Shown here: in pieces, positions 38,345-50,159 of the stretch
Position numbering within the stretch: position 1 is the first letter of the stretch
Layout: each line of letters begins with the position of its first letter
NCBI GenBank assembly: GCA_021234535.1
Contig: CM037843.1
Span: 16,275,911-16,339,910 of the forward strand
Direction of reading: 5' to 3'
Source: Stichopus chloronotus
Lineage: Eukaryota; Echinodermata; Holothuroidea; Aspidochirotida; Stichopodidae
DNA length: 64,000 nucleotides
Position numbers and translations under genes: made by a program
The notes under the pieces: model-generated
What the model was told of the DNA's origin: nothing
The model's input: the letters and a program-made list of their open reading frames with translations, nothing else
Database searches by the model: none

Positions 38345-39450
38345 CCCCATGCTTTACTAATGCATACATTTGGCCTTGCTCTAAATGTCCTTGAAAACAA
38401 TTCTAGCACCGCACCCTCTAAGGCCCCACTTGGCCCCAGCAGCCGTGGTTCCCACTGCTCCTCTGTCTGCTGGTAGGTTAACACCATTAAGAACTACTGC
38501 TCAGCTATTGCGGCGATCCACCACGGTTTTGTGGATGGGTCCACAGTGGGTTCGAGTGGGGGCCTTAATACCCAGCTTCTCCATGTGATGGCCAACTCTA
38601 GACCAGTAGTTCGGCAGCTGGTGCTGTCCTGGTCTATTAATGGGGTGTTGCCAAATTTTGCTCAGACCTCGTATGAGCCAATGCATTCTAGCGCTCTGGA
38701 GTTTCTGACTCACAAGACTTTGTTACTTGTTGCAGTGGCGTTGGTGAGAAGTAGAAGCTACCTACAGACCTTATTCATCAAGCCAGGCCATTTGAGGTTC
38801 AATGACCATGGGGTTAACATGGTTCTAGACCCCTCATTTTTGGTTAAGGCTTAGACACTAGCTTTTGCGCCAGGGGATACCTTCATGCCGGAGATCTCCT
38901 CAGCATCCTTGGTCAGCAAGGATAGAAAGTAGTGTCCAGTCAGGGTACAGAAATGGTATCTCCATCAGACGAAGAACATTCTCCTGATAGACTCCTCATG
39001 CCCCCAAGATGTCCACACTCCAGGGCCTGGAGGGATACCATTTCCCATTGGCTGACCGAGGTCATTGTGCCGCATGCCCTGGAACAAGTCAGGGCTCACA
39101 ATGTCCGGGGACAAGCCACGTCGAAGGCGTTGTTTTTGGGGGTGCTGAATGAGGACATCCTCAAGGGGCGGCCTGAAAAACACCAACTACATTTATCGCT
39201 TGTTACCTTACAGACACTCTTAGCACAGAAGCAGCCATGTTTTCACTCTTTCATTTATAATGCATATGTGAAGCAAGGGCCAGGTATTTGTCTACGATGT
39301 AAATTCTCCACAACTCCCTGGTGTAAGTTATTCACAAATGACTATTCTTCCCCCTTGCTGCCTCTCACCTCCAGTCCTACAGAGGCTAGGGAGGATTCAC
39401 TTTTGACTTTTCATAATTTACGACTTGCCCCTCTTTACAGTAAGTGTTCA
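38345..39450 (+). pseudogene. DIRS-like retrotransposon fragment B: tyrosine recombinase remains
   Basis: It opens with an inverted first half of the module (38345-38435). A recombinase core follows: STVGSSGGLN, ALEFLTHKTLLLVAVAL, HLRFNDHGVNMVLDPSFLV, then CPVRVQKWYLHQT, WRDTISHWLTEVIVPHALEQ and VRAHNVRGQATSKALFLGVL, NEDILKG. RAHNVR retains the H and R of the catalytic R-H-R-Y set. The tail shifts frame near 39176 to TTFIACYLTD, holding the nucleophile tyrosine. Stops after SFLVKA and again after SKDRK show it is dead. An inverted second half of the module follows at 39296-39360. Fragments A and B share this order including the 3' untranslated part (ttttcat-a-ttac onward). Confidence 0.75.
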
Positions 39451-40718
39451 GTGCTTTTAGCAACGTTGTGCACCTTGCTCAGTCAGTTGGTATCGGATTG
39501 GTATGGACCTATACTGAAACCATGGTTGCCCACATGATTGAGGGGTGCTGGTGAGCCCATAGTATGACCATAACTGGAAGAGAAATGTTCCTATATACCT
39601 TCCAGCCAACAGTATTATAACCAATTTTCTAGATCTTGGAACCCTGTTACCTTATTACTCCATGTACCACAACATGCAACATGCACCTACAGGTCCGTTT
39701 GGTAGCCCATGAGAGTCCATATGGCCTTGCGTGATTGGAAACTCTGTACAGTTAAGGGTAGGGCAGATTCAGTGTCATGTGGATGCCATGTGGACTTGTC
39801 AGCTGTCCTTACAGGCTCTAAAAGCATCCTACAAATTATTTCTCCACACCGTGCTCTTTCAGTAAACCTACATGTGCTTGAACACTAAATTTGTTCTGGC
39901 CTGTAAACTGTCAGGACATTTTATGAGCAAAACCTTTATATGACTGGACCACAGAAAAACATTGCATGGTCCTGTAGCATCTTTAAAATCATGCAGGCAA
40001 CAAAATCTTACAGCTCGGTACTCATGTGAGCTACATAGGTACTCATTTAGTGAAATACCATCAGTCATTTATAGGAGGTTCTGTATTAAAACTCACTTGG
40101 TCATGAAAGATCTTGTGAGGTTACCTGTCAGTAAATGTCATGCACTTAATGCAGAGTGTATCTCTATTGCATGGTCAGTGGTGCAGTTTATGCTTGCAAT
40201 CATTTCAAGTCTAAGATTTGGTTGTGTCAACATGCCTGTTTCAGTGCATGGGTGAATAGAAACAGTATAAATGACGTTGTTATGACGTTTGCTCTTTCAA
40301 GTGATCTATGTTTTGTTGACTTCAGTATTTCTGATGTACTGAACAAGTGAAGTGACATATGTCTAAAATATTGTGCACAATTAGATTGCCTTTTCTTTTG
40401 TGACTGAAAAATGGAGTGTGTGTTTCAATATTTGTGTATGTGATCTCTCTGTTAGTGAATGTGGGAGGGGCATGATTGAGGGGCTTGGGTAAGAGCGAAC
40501 AAGTCGCTTGAAGGTACAGTGCCTGCAATTATTACCCTTGTGGAATTTATTTATAATGGACTGTTTCAGATAGAGATATATAGATCTAAAGTGAGTAATG
40601 TCTGATCTTAATATTTAATAATGATATGGAAAGGAGATACAGTGAGTTCAGTATCGTTTATTCCTTACAAACTACTGTATCATGGGAAAGTGAAATTTGT
40701 TTTCTTTAAGAGGAAGAG

Positions 40719-40755
40719 TTACTTTGCTCCTAACTTACCTGTTTATAAACAGAAG
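40719..40755 (+). mobile_element. Short remnant of the TIR/MITE family
   Basis: Carries ttactttgctcctaacttac followed by ctgtttataaacag, a degenerate copy of the TIR start only. Confidence 0.4.
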
Positions 40756-41739
40756 TTCTTCTTTTTTAACTTGAAACCCAAGATTGTGGTTTGATAGTAA
40801 AATTTTTACTGTTGACTTTGGACCATGGTATCATGAACAAAAGAACAAAAGAAAAGTTGTATTTATGTCAGTCCTCTGTCTCTTATGCACACTTTTAGAC
40901 ACTGACTGGTGTAATTTTGCATTGCACCCTCATTGACCCTGCACTGTGCAGTAGCTTTGGTCATCAGCATCTCCACATCACGTAGGATCTACCGCTGCTG
41001 GCAGTAACATTGACTTCTTATATGTTTTGGTTTCTAACATTCCTGTCCCATTCTTGTAAAGTACCCAAACTAGGCAGTTTTCACATTCTTAATTACATGT
41101 AATGCATAATAAATTACTCTTCAAGTAAGGTTTTCTTCAAAAGTATAGTACTGTATTGCTGATTGTTTCCCAAACGAACACTAAATATTTCGTTGATCGG
41201 ATGTTTGCTTCACCATACTCTTCAATTTCTTTGTCTGCAAATTGAAAGACCCAGATGACATACTGATTATGACCTCGATGTGAACTTTACCCTTCAGGTC
41301 TGAACTTAGTACCACCTTGCAATTGACTGTAATGTACTGGACATGTGCTGCTCAGTACATGCTGATAAATCAGGTCTAATTGATACTACAGTGAAACTCA
41401 AAATTCAACATGCATGTGCTGGTAAATGTAAGGATCAGTGTGCATTACCTTATGAATGAACTGAATGAACCAAAAGGGTGTACTCATGGTGTTTACAATT
41501 ACAGTATTATCCTAAACTACAGTATGTCGTTAATAGGCTGACCCATTTGAATGTAATTATATGTGAATTGAGCAAGTCCAAACTTCATTGTAAATCTATC
41601 TGATAAAGTATGTGTGACAATTCACCATCGGTAATTCATTGCCTCTTATATGTCCCACATGTCATGAGGAGGTGAAAGGCATTAGAGGTTCAAGTTCAAG
41701 GTCAGGTTCTTGTTTCTGGTAGATACCTGTATAGGTCTT

Positions 41740-42570
41740 AGCAGCCAACTAAGGTGGTTTTAGCTATGGTATGTACAACCTCTGATTGTTTTGTCTATGT
41801 CCATCTACAGTAAGTTCTCATTCTGATTGTTATGCTGATTGTCTAGTTTTTGACTGATTGTTTGTGTTTAGGCATTGTACAGCCCCTTGATAGTGGTTGT
41901 GCGTAGAACTCTGCTGATCAACGGTTTTGACCTTTTCCAACCTCTAATTAAGGATATTACAACCCTTGAAGCCAATCGTTTGTTTTGAATATGTACATTT
42001 TGTATTCCTTCAATATATGCAGATCTGCCTGGTTTTGGTATATATGTGCACCCTCTGATAAATATATTTTGACAACCTGTGATGCTGATTGGCTATTTTG
42101 GCTGTGTGCAACATCTGATCCTGTCTGTTTCACCAGATGTGCTGCACCCTCTGATGAAGATGCTTTGGATGTTTACAGCCTCTGATGTTGATATTCTGCT
42201 TTGACTGTATACAGACTGTGATGCCATTAGCCTGTTTTGGATACATGTGTAAAGCCCTTTCATGGTGATTGTCTTCTTTTGGCTATTTTGCATCCTGTCA
42301 TGTGGATCATCTGTTTCACTTGTTTGTATCCTTTGATGATTTGTTTGTTTTGGCTATATGAAAATTTGTGCTTTGATACCAATTGTCGGCTAAATGAACA
42401 GCCTCTGATCCTGTCAGTCTGTTTTTGGTTGCATAAAGCCACTGATGCAGATTGTCTGTAATTTTAGCTATTTACAGCCTCTCCGATGATGATCGCCTGT
42501 TTTAGCTGTGGATGCACAGCCCCTGATGCTGATTGTCTGTTTTGGTTGTACAAGTACACTCTTGTGTGTT
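41740..42570 (+). repeat. Degenerate tandem array, units of about 40-55 bp
   Basis: The phrase cctctgatgctgattgtctg followed by ttttggctgta/tata and a cagcc or gcacc word recurs at least fifteen times with many changes. It is clearest between 42045 and 42560. No conserved frame holds through the array, so I treat it as non-coding. Confidence 0.8.
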
Positions 42571-44499
42571 GATTGTCTGATGCCGAGTCAATGACCCATT
42601 CTCATTTGTTTTTCTGTCTTGGCTTGAATTTGCAAAGGCATAATGTAAACAAGTGAGTCAGCTAAGTTTGAAATATTGCCGTTATTTTTGTCATTAATTA
42701 TGGTTAAAAACAAAGGTTACCTAGAAATGCTGCCTGCTTTTCTATTTATACTCCCGACTCCGAGGACATGGCTTCCATTCCATTTTTAGACTGCCGAGTC
42801 AAAGAAACAAAAAAATTTCAAATCATTTGCAGGACTGTTTCCTAATCGTGTGCAACGTTAGCCGTGTCATAAAATCTGCTCCAGGGCAAGTCGTTCCCTC
42901 TCCATTGACGTCATTGGGAGAGGACATAACAGAGCGAATCCAGGGACTTGGCTCTCGTGGTTGATAAAGTTCTTTTCTCGTTTCCATCCCTGTGGATATT
43001 CCTTGAGTTAATCTTAAAAACACCCCCCTTTACATCTTGTATGAATTGAAAAAAAAAAAAAAGGAAAAAAAGAGGGAGGTTGGCCAAACAATGTGCTGTT
43101 ATGACTCAGATGCATCTAATACTACTAATCTTAATTGAACAATTCTCTCTCTAACACACTCTTGTCTATCTGCAGCAGAGGTAACTTTTTCTCGGTTTTG
43201 TTTTTTGGCCTTCCTCTGCCAATTACTGTAGAGGTGGAGAAGGAAAAAGAAGAGTTGTTGTTGAGGATTTTGAAGGACATTTTGGGAATTGAAATTTTGA
43301 TTACAGAAAGATCACACATACGTAACTCGAGAGATCACGTGTACGTTCGGTTCACTGTCAGCAGCTTGCATGGGTATCTCTGCTAATGATATTAAAGCCC
43401 ACAAGATTACGTTGCGGGAGTTGTGGTTTGCGTGTGTGGCGCGCATCGTGCAGTTGAACGGATGGTGGTTGTTTCTAGAGATTATCACAAGAGATTTGAA
43501 CAATTTCAGAATAATTTATCAGTCTTTAAAAAGCAGAAAAAAAAGGACCCTTTGAGACTTGAAGCTGTTGACATGCTTGATGATAAACTGTAATCCTCTA
43601 ATAATGAATTAGTAGATCTTAGACACTATGTGAAGAAAAGAAACTAGTGTGTTTGCAATTGAGGATAGCAATTTTCACTTTTCAGTTGTCAACTTTCTCA
43701 TTTATAAACCGTTACAATTGGTGTATGGTTGCTGCATGTTTGCATCGTTTGAAACTTCCAAGTACTCCATCTGCATTGAAACTGTTACACACATGGTTGC
43801 AAAATTTATCCACATTTTTTTGTTTAAGTTTATTTTCTGTACCGTTGAGGAAGTCTGCAGTGGTGCCAGTTACAGACATGTGAGGTAAGGTCGGGTGGAG
43901 TTTGTGATCTTGACTTTAACTTGCTTGTGGCAGGTTCATTACACCTTGCATCTCTGCTTGGGTTTTCAAACTGTCCAGGTTGGAGATCTGGTCTCTACCA
44001 GCATCATAGTGTTTAATTTGCAATACCTCTGGAGGTGATATTAAAACTATATATCAATTAACTTTATGAGTATATGATGAGATCCAAACTCGGGTCATGC
44101 CACTGATTCGGGGGGGGGGGGGGCGGATGGGGGTACTGTAGGTTCATTGCATATCACTAAGATAGTTTCTGCTTCAAGATATGAGCATCTCTACCAGCAT
44201 CAATGAGAAGAAAATTGCATCAAGACAGGATTACACGTTGCAGCATGCATACCTACAGGCTGTGATTTCAGAGGGTCTTCTAGACAGATCTATATCACCA
44301 ATTTACCATCCTGGGAAATACTAACGTCGATCAAAATGTGTACGAAATTTTGCAATCGATGCTGTAATTTGAGGCAAACTCATGACAATATAGTTGAGTT
44401 TCATAAATCATAAGTCAAAGATAATATGATGGTGATGTTGACTGACCAGTACACATTATCAGTACAGTACAGTAACAATGTGTGAATTGTAAGCTCTAC

Positions 44500-45152
44500 C
44501 TCCCTTGTGTTAACCTGGAGCCTCAAAGACCTAGACGACAAGAACACTAGCCGTCGTGTAGACAACCTGACGTAAAGCTTGTTGCTCAGCCCAATGGCCC
44601 ACTGAGAGCGAACTTGACTTTAGAGGGTTCGGTGCTAGATTTAATTTTGAGGACATTTTGAGCAAGGCCAAATGAATGCATTAGTGCTACAAGGGGCAAG
44701 TATAGTCACTTATGAATACCCACAGTAGTGAGTTGTGGGGACTCCACCTCCTTCATGTAAACCTGGAGCCTTGAAGACCCATGAAATCAACTACTGTAGG
44801 ACACCTGCCATCTTGTAGACAACCAGACCTAAAACCCAGCATGCATTATTTTGAATGAAAACAAAAATTGTTGTTAAGTACATGCTATTGTAACTGATTT
44901 AAGAAGAGTGTTACATCCCAATACCTCTCACTAGCACGGTATTAGTACTCGTAAACAACATGGAGCAAAGCGTTTCCAAACATTTTGTCAGCACTCTAAG
45001 CTAAAGGCAAACGAGGTCGGGCTAGGCCTCAGAGGGCGCGGTGCTGGAAGTAGTTTCGAGGACGATTTGAGCATAGGGTCAAATGATGCATTAGTGAAGC
45101 ACGGGGTAAGTATAGTCACTGTGAATGCCCACACCTGGAAGTTGTGGGGAAA
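44500..45152 (+). repeat. Duplicated block: two spacers and two full modules in tandem
   Basis: Order is spacer X (44498-44580: ctacctccc, aacctggagcctcaaagacc, gtagacaacctgac), module (about 44605-44745), spacer X' (44746-44835, same words), module (44997-45152). The module reads from gaggtc/cctcagagggcgcggtgctag through gaggacattttgagcaaggc, atgcattagtg and agtatagtcact to cacaccagtgagttgtgggg-like ends. Both modules are in the same orientation. Confidence 0.8.
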
Positions 45153-45597
45153 CAACATGGAGGATTGGTGGTATGATCTGTGACAATCATTGACTCCCAG
45201 TATAGACATCCAGTATTAAAGGGCTGGCTGTTGTCATCAATCGTTTGATTGCAACTGATGTAAACTACTGTATCCTTGGTTTGTATTTTATCTTTGTTCC
45301 AATAAATTGAAGAGCATTTTTTTCTGCTGTTGTAGAAGATAGTCAAGGCAGCTATGTTAAACACGTTCTGATAGTCCATTTCTGTGGAAGTATTTTTTGG
45401 AGATAAAATACAGGCCCTATAGCATGTGTAAGTAAAATGTTAGTTGATTTAACAAATGGCATTCCCATATCACAGTGTAGAGTGATAACATTAATTTTGT
45501 TTCATGAATTTTGGTTAAAAATATCACCCTTGTTGATACCTGCATCCTAGATGTGAAGAAAATGTGATGCTTAAATTTTGGAGATATTTCTTGAGAA

Positions 45598-45640
45598 CTT
45601 AACTTTACTCCTCACTTACCTGTCTCCACACAACTTATGC
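45598..45640 (+). mobile_element. Half copy of the TIR/MITE family
   Basis: Carries actttactcctcacttacct followed by gtctccacacaac, the family TIR start. The inverted partner is not found next to it. Confidence 0.6.
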
Positions 45641-46769
45641 TCATTCCACTTCTGGGTTCATTGAGTTGATATCAATAAAGATTGTGGTAATTTTGAAATG
45701 TATAAACACATGACAATACTTGCAATTAGCATAACTAGTCAAGTTTCATTTCCAATAATTGTGAAAAGTGTCAAAAAAGTTTTCACACTTACAGTACTTG
45801 TACTGGTTGTATGCATATGAATATAGTGCTAGTATGAAAAGCGTATGGTCATGAATTTTCAAATAACGAATTAAATCAAAATCAAATAAATTACTCACTC
45901 ATTAATGTTTGCTTTTATGTGGAACATAAGGATCCTTCCTCTTAGTTTGACCATTTGCTGTTGGTATTTGAAGGAAACTTGACAGGTTTAGAAAAATTTA
46001 GTGATTTTCCTTAAACAACTCAATTGGCCTCTTAAACACTGCTTCTCCCTTCACCCTAAACCCAAAGTGTACTAATTCCTCCTTCCCAAACTACCACTAC
46101 CAACTATGGAATATGACATAGCCATTACAAAAGGAGAGCATTGTTTCAGTCCAATTTTTGCGTAAATGAATATCCATTCCCATTGGAATATTTGATTTCA
46201 AGTAATTGTGATTAACTGCTATGCTTTCTTGAAAAGTCTGAAGTTTGTAGGGCCAACAAAAATGGGGAGACAGTTTTGATTATCAAATATATATGAGATG
46301 AGTGCATACAGTAGTTCTCTTTCAGATTTTGTGAGAAGTGATCTTTTACCCTACATTTTCTTCCCTGAAACACTGACAAAGAACAAAAGTAGATGACCAG
46401 GCGATTGCCAGTACAACTCATATTCCAGCTATAAGAACCTTTGTAAATGCTCCCACAGGCTGGTGTGGGTGTGTGTTCTATACGCACTGTTTACTTTAGT
46501 GGCAATAGTGCATCTGATAATGACCAGCACATGTTAATACCAAGGCATGCATTAGCCTGATATTTAGTTTCTTTCTTGAAATATCTGTTTGCAATACCTG
46601 CGTAATTTTATTGGAACCAAACGTGAAATTGGATTAATATGTATTTCCTGGAGTAACTGAGATGAAATGTCTGGAATTATAAGTAATTCCAGTTCAAAAT
46701 AGTTTGTAATTTTTTTACAGCTTTTTTTACAGTTACTTGTACAGTACTGGTGATAATGAGTAATAGAAA

Positions 46770-47777
46770 ATTTACTTCACTCCTCACTTACCTGTCTCAA
46801 CACAGCAACAACTGCACTCCCATCTTCTGTGCCAAGAGTGCTTGTAACCTTTAATACCACCCTTGATGTCCTCTGGTCTAATACTTGACTAACATCTCCT
46901 TCCCATTCTGCCATCCTACATGCTAGGAGTGTGGAAGTCTCATGTTTTTTCACTGCATCACCAGCAATTTCACTGGATCTCGCAACCAAGGTAGCGGATA
47001 TCTTCCAAGAACATCTAGGGTTCAAGGCTCCAGAAGACGGCTCCCACCCTAACCCAAGAGGGGCGTCCAAACTTACAGCAACTGGCGAACCTGTGGCACG
47101 TCGACCCCCGTCTGTACCTGTCGTCTCAACCTGCTTTGACAGGTTTGGTGCACTGGCCGCAGCCAGGAAATGGTCAGCATTTCCACTCAAGCAGGACCGG
47201 TCGAACATGGCTCATCCACAAGGCTATGCTCCTGCTTCTTGCCAAAAAGGCTTTATTCCTCAATAGCAGCGGTCTCAGCCTGCCACTGCAGTTGCCTTTT
47301 GGCACTCACCATCAACCCAAACCATTGCAGGATTTAGAACTACGGAGTAAGGTTGATTCTGGACTCCTCCTTCATCCCCAAGAACCAGATTCTTGACTTA
47401 GTCCTAGGGAACATCGTCATTCTCAGACTAAGGACGTGCTCTTCAATCCTGGAGGACAAAATGAAGTGTCCTGTGAGAGCCCTAAAATGGTATCTGACGA
47501 GGACAGATCACCTAAGACAGTCCTAGTGACTCTTTATCTTCCCAAGAGAGCTTTACTTGCCAGCTTCCAAGGACACAATTATTAAGGTGGCTGGAAGACC
47601 CCAACGATGTTTGTAATGTGCTACTCGACGGACACTCTGGCATCTGAGTCGGCATTTGGACATGAGGTGTTGGGAGTTCCAGGAGGTAGGTCCCTCCCCT
47701 TGGGCCTCCCACCATGGTAGCAGTGCCACTCAGTGCAGTTGTTGTGTTGAGACAGGTAAATGAGGAGTGAAGTAAAT
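46770..47777 (+). mobile_element. 1 kb TIR element enclosing a DIRS-like tyrosine recombinase fragment (C)
   Basis: The left end (tttacttcactcctcactta onward) and the right end (47729-47777, reverse complement) match over about 48 bases. The left side continues to match the family to about 46845 (gtgccaagagtgcttgtaac). Inside, plus-strand frames read LIHKAMLLLLAKKALFLN, then CHCSCLLALTINPNHC, NYGVRLILDSSFIPKNQ, CPVRALKWYLTRTDHLRQS and PASKDTII. These correspond in order to fragments A and B (FLTHKT, LRFEN-GV-MV-DPSFL, CPVR-KWYL, RDTI). Stops and frame jumps show the gene is dead, and the catalytic C-terminal part is not clear. The minus strand is open over 46777-47208 but is not coding. Whether the TIRs belong to the recombinase element or are two flanking MITE ends is open. 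Confidence 0.7.
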
Positions 47778-48805
47778 ATCCCAAAACTTATCCACAGGGT
47801 TTGTGAACAGACTCATCACAACAATTAAATGTTTTATATTACGATTTCATGTTATGGAGAGCGGGTTTCTTTCTGTGAAAATACACTAGTAACTGTATAT
47901 CACATCCCTGAAAAGATGTAACTTTACTGGTGTTACCATTTTACTTGTTTTGTTAGGAATCTTTGACATAGTTCTTGTCAGGTAGATAGTCTTAATTATA
48001 TTATCCATTAATTGGTAGTAATAAATCATCTTTGTGTTTGGCTAAAATGTTTCTGCTCTATCAGTGCTCATTGTAAAAAGCAAGATTCTTCAAATATGTG
48101 CTATCAGTCACCTTATAAACTCACTAACACATGCGCCTTGTTCCACATGGAAATTGATTCCTGCCTACTCTACAATAAATTAAAAAAGTAGTGTAGTAGA
48201 ACTTCATGAACGCTTTTGAAAAGGGGAGCAGTTAACTGTCGTCATGATATGGTTTTCAAGAAATTATCAACTTGTATGTGATTGTATGTGGTGTGGAAAC
48301 TGCAAGAGTGGAAGGGTGCCTACTTATGTAGGAAAGGCACTTTTGGGTAATCTAGGGGGGTGATTTCTTCCTAAAATTTTCCTTTATACTCCATGCCAAC
48401 CGATATGGTGTCGACTCTCCAAAAAAGCGTAGCAGTCAATTACCATTGCTTGAAACCAAGCAGAACAATGGGAGTGGATATCAATATTCGTGTATGCAAA
48501 ATGGGGCTCACACAAAGTTGGCTATGAAATATTCCTTGGAATTTGACTTTCACTAACAAATTTTCAACTTGTATTCCAGCTTTAAAACAGCCAGTCCAGT
48601 TTTCTTTTGAACCCCACTTGTATGGTAGCAATATCTAATACCCAATCGATTATCACCATTTGCCAGTCTATCAAGCTCATACAGTAGACGCAGAATCATG
48701 GGGTACTGTGAAAGAAGGTTGTAAATGCAGAGCAAAGAAAAAAAATATACAAAATACAGCAGCAGTTTCATTTGCCATCTCTTTTGTTTCTTGTTTGTTT
48801 TGCAG

Positions 48806-48911
48806 ATGAAAAGGGCAATGTACTGGATGATTCTTCATTTCCAAGGTTACTGTTTTTGATGCACAGATGGTTCATGACATCAGAAGATCTAGCCAAGCAG
48901 TTCGTTCAGCT
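48806..48911 (+). CDS. RasGRP-family exchange factor, second coding exon (REM domain)
   Basis: The exon follows acceptor tttgttttgcag and completes the split codon left by the exon at 30832-30992 (phase 1). It reads DEKGNVLDDSSFPRLLFLMH, then RWFMTSEDLAKQFVQL. This closely follows the vertebrate RasGRP pattern D-G-LD-S-LPR-LLMHRW-SS-ELA-KLL-MY, a REM-domain segment packing against the CDC25 catalytic core. The homology should end about here. No GT donor fits, but the sequence straight after CAG CT matches a U12-type AT-AC donor, giving a phase 2 exon end at 48911. The frame itself stays open into the intron to 49002. No frame damage is seen. Later exons are outside the window or not found. 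Confidence 0.85.
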
Positions 48912-48920
48912 ATATCCTTT
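48912..48920 (+). promoter_or_regulatory. Candidate U12-type (AT-AC) 5' splice site
   Basis: The nine bases atatccttt are the classic minor-spliceosome donor for AT-AC introns. They sit at the place where RasGRP homology ends and no usable GT donor occurs. The only nearby GTs would either cut the REM helix early (48904) or extend it with unrelated residues (about 48951). The matching branch site (ccttaac-like) and AC acceptor were not located in the window. Confidence 0.6.
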
Positions 48921-49379
48921 AATAATTGAAATTCAACCCATTATTCTCTGTATATCTTTCTTTTTTTTTTTAATTTCTTTGCTTCTTTGTTCAGTACCCT
49001 AATCTACGTGAAGCGAGGAATTGTTGTTTGTCTCGTGCGATTCACAGTGAACACATTTGGCGAAGTGTAGAAAGTATGGCACGACAAAATGAATACACGC
49101 TTTGCTTCTGAAACTTCGGAGTAGTTGCGTAGACATTCACAGGGCCTGGAGATGACAGAGGGTGTTTTGGGGCAAGAAAAAGCAAAGATAAAGGCATGTT
49201 AAGAGACGCAGATCATCAATTACAGACATCTAGATGTGTAATCTGTTAAACTGCTGATCTGTTTATTATGCAGATGTATTGTTGGAGGGAAAGGTTTAAG
49301 GGAACTATGAAGAGGTATTTGGGGAGCATTCAATTAAATATTCTAGAAGCTGATTATTGATGGAGATGTATTCCCAGTG

Positions 49380-49546
49380 TTGTGAGCGACTTGAGCGAAA
49401 GGCAAATGAGGGCTGGCAAGACCTCAGAGGGCGCGATGCTAGAATTGATTTCAAGGACATTTAGAGCAAGGCCGAATGTATGCATTAGTGAAGCAGGAGT
49501 AAGTATAGTGACTCATGAATACCCACACCAGCGAGTTGTGGGCAAT
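49380..49546 (+). repeat. Solo full-length module copy
   Basis: Starts gcgacttgagcgaaaggcaa, runs through cctcagagggcgcgatgcta and ends caccagcgagttgtggg. Same orientation as the copies at 44.6 and 45.0 kb, and no recombinase gene next to it. Confidence 0.75.
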
Positions 49547-50159
49547 CTTCAGTACTGTATCAGGCCTTACTGCATATCATATTCCCAAAGTTTACCCGTG
49601 AGATCTACTTGCATACATGTACATCTTTCCTGAACCATTTCCTCTTTTACGTATGAAAGTTTGCAAGACTGTGAATCACAGACATCGCATGATGAAACCT
49701 GCCCTGTTAATGCCGACAAGATCAAGATTTGCCATGCCTTGAGGTATGTTGTTGCTGTTGTTATTGCAGTGCTGCAGTGTTCTCCAACTAAGAGTAATTG
49801 AACAACTAGAACAGAGAAAAGCATTCAACACAAAAAAAAAAGAAGAAAAACAGCCTGAACAGGAACTTGCCTTACAATTAATTGTGCTGTCTTATTTAGG
49901 CTGCATGAATGTGTTTGTTTGTTGGAATGCTTTCCTCCGTTTAAGTTGTCCAAATCAAAGACCTTTCCATTGCATGTGTTTTCTAAAGACGTGGCTTCGC
50001 AGTCGTGACTTTAAACGAAAATGCAAAATTGCCCTTTGGACAAGCCACTTATCATATGTGGTTGTCGAAAAGATGTTTTGGTTTGTCCAAGCGTTAAAGC
50101 AAACAGACCATAACATGTGACCAAAGGGAGACTCATAGTGGATAGATAATTATCATGCT

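Larger units (their letters stand above)
30993..48805. other. 17.8 kb intron between the first two RasGRP coding exons
   Basis: Canonical gtgagt donor and tttgttttgcag acceptor. It is a collection of transposon remains: two DIRS-like fragments, a TIR element carrying a third, solo modules, and tandem arrays, listed separately. Stretches such as 32029-35000, 39540-41740 and 42650-44500 show no exon or repeat I recognise. One GC-richer island sits at about 43320-43510. Confidence 0.75.

Noticed and set aside
46777..47208. 143-codon minus-strand frame
   Set aside because: It lies antisense to the recombinase fragment and includes the TIR; the plus-strand reading explains the sequence.
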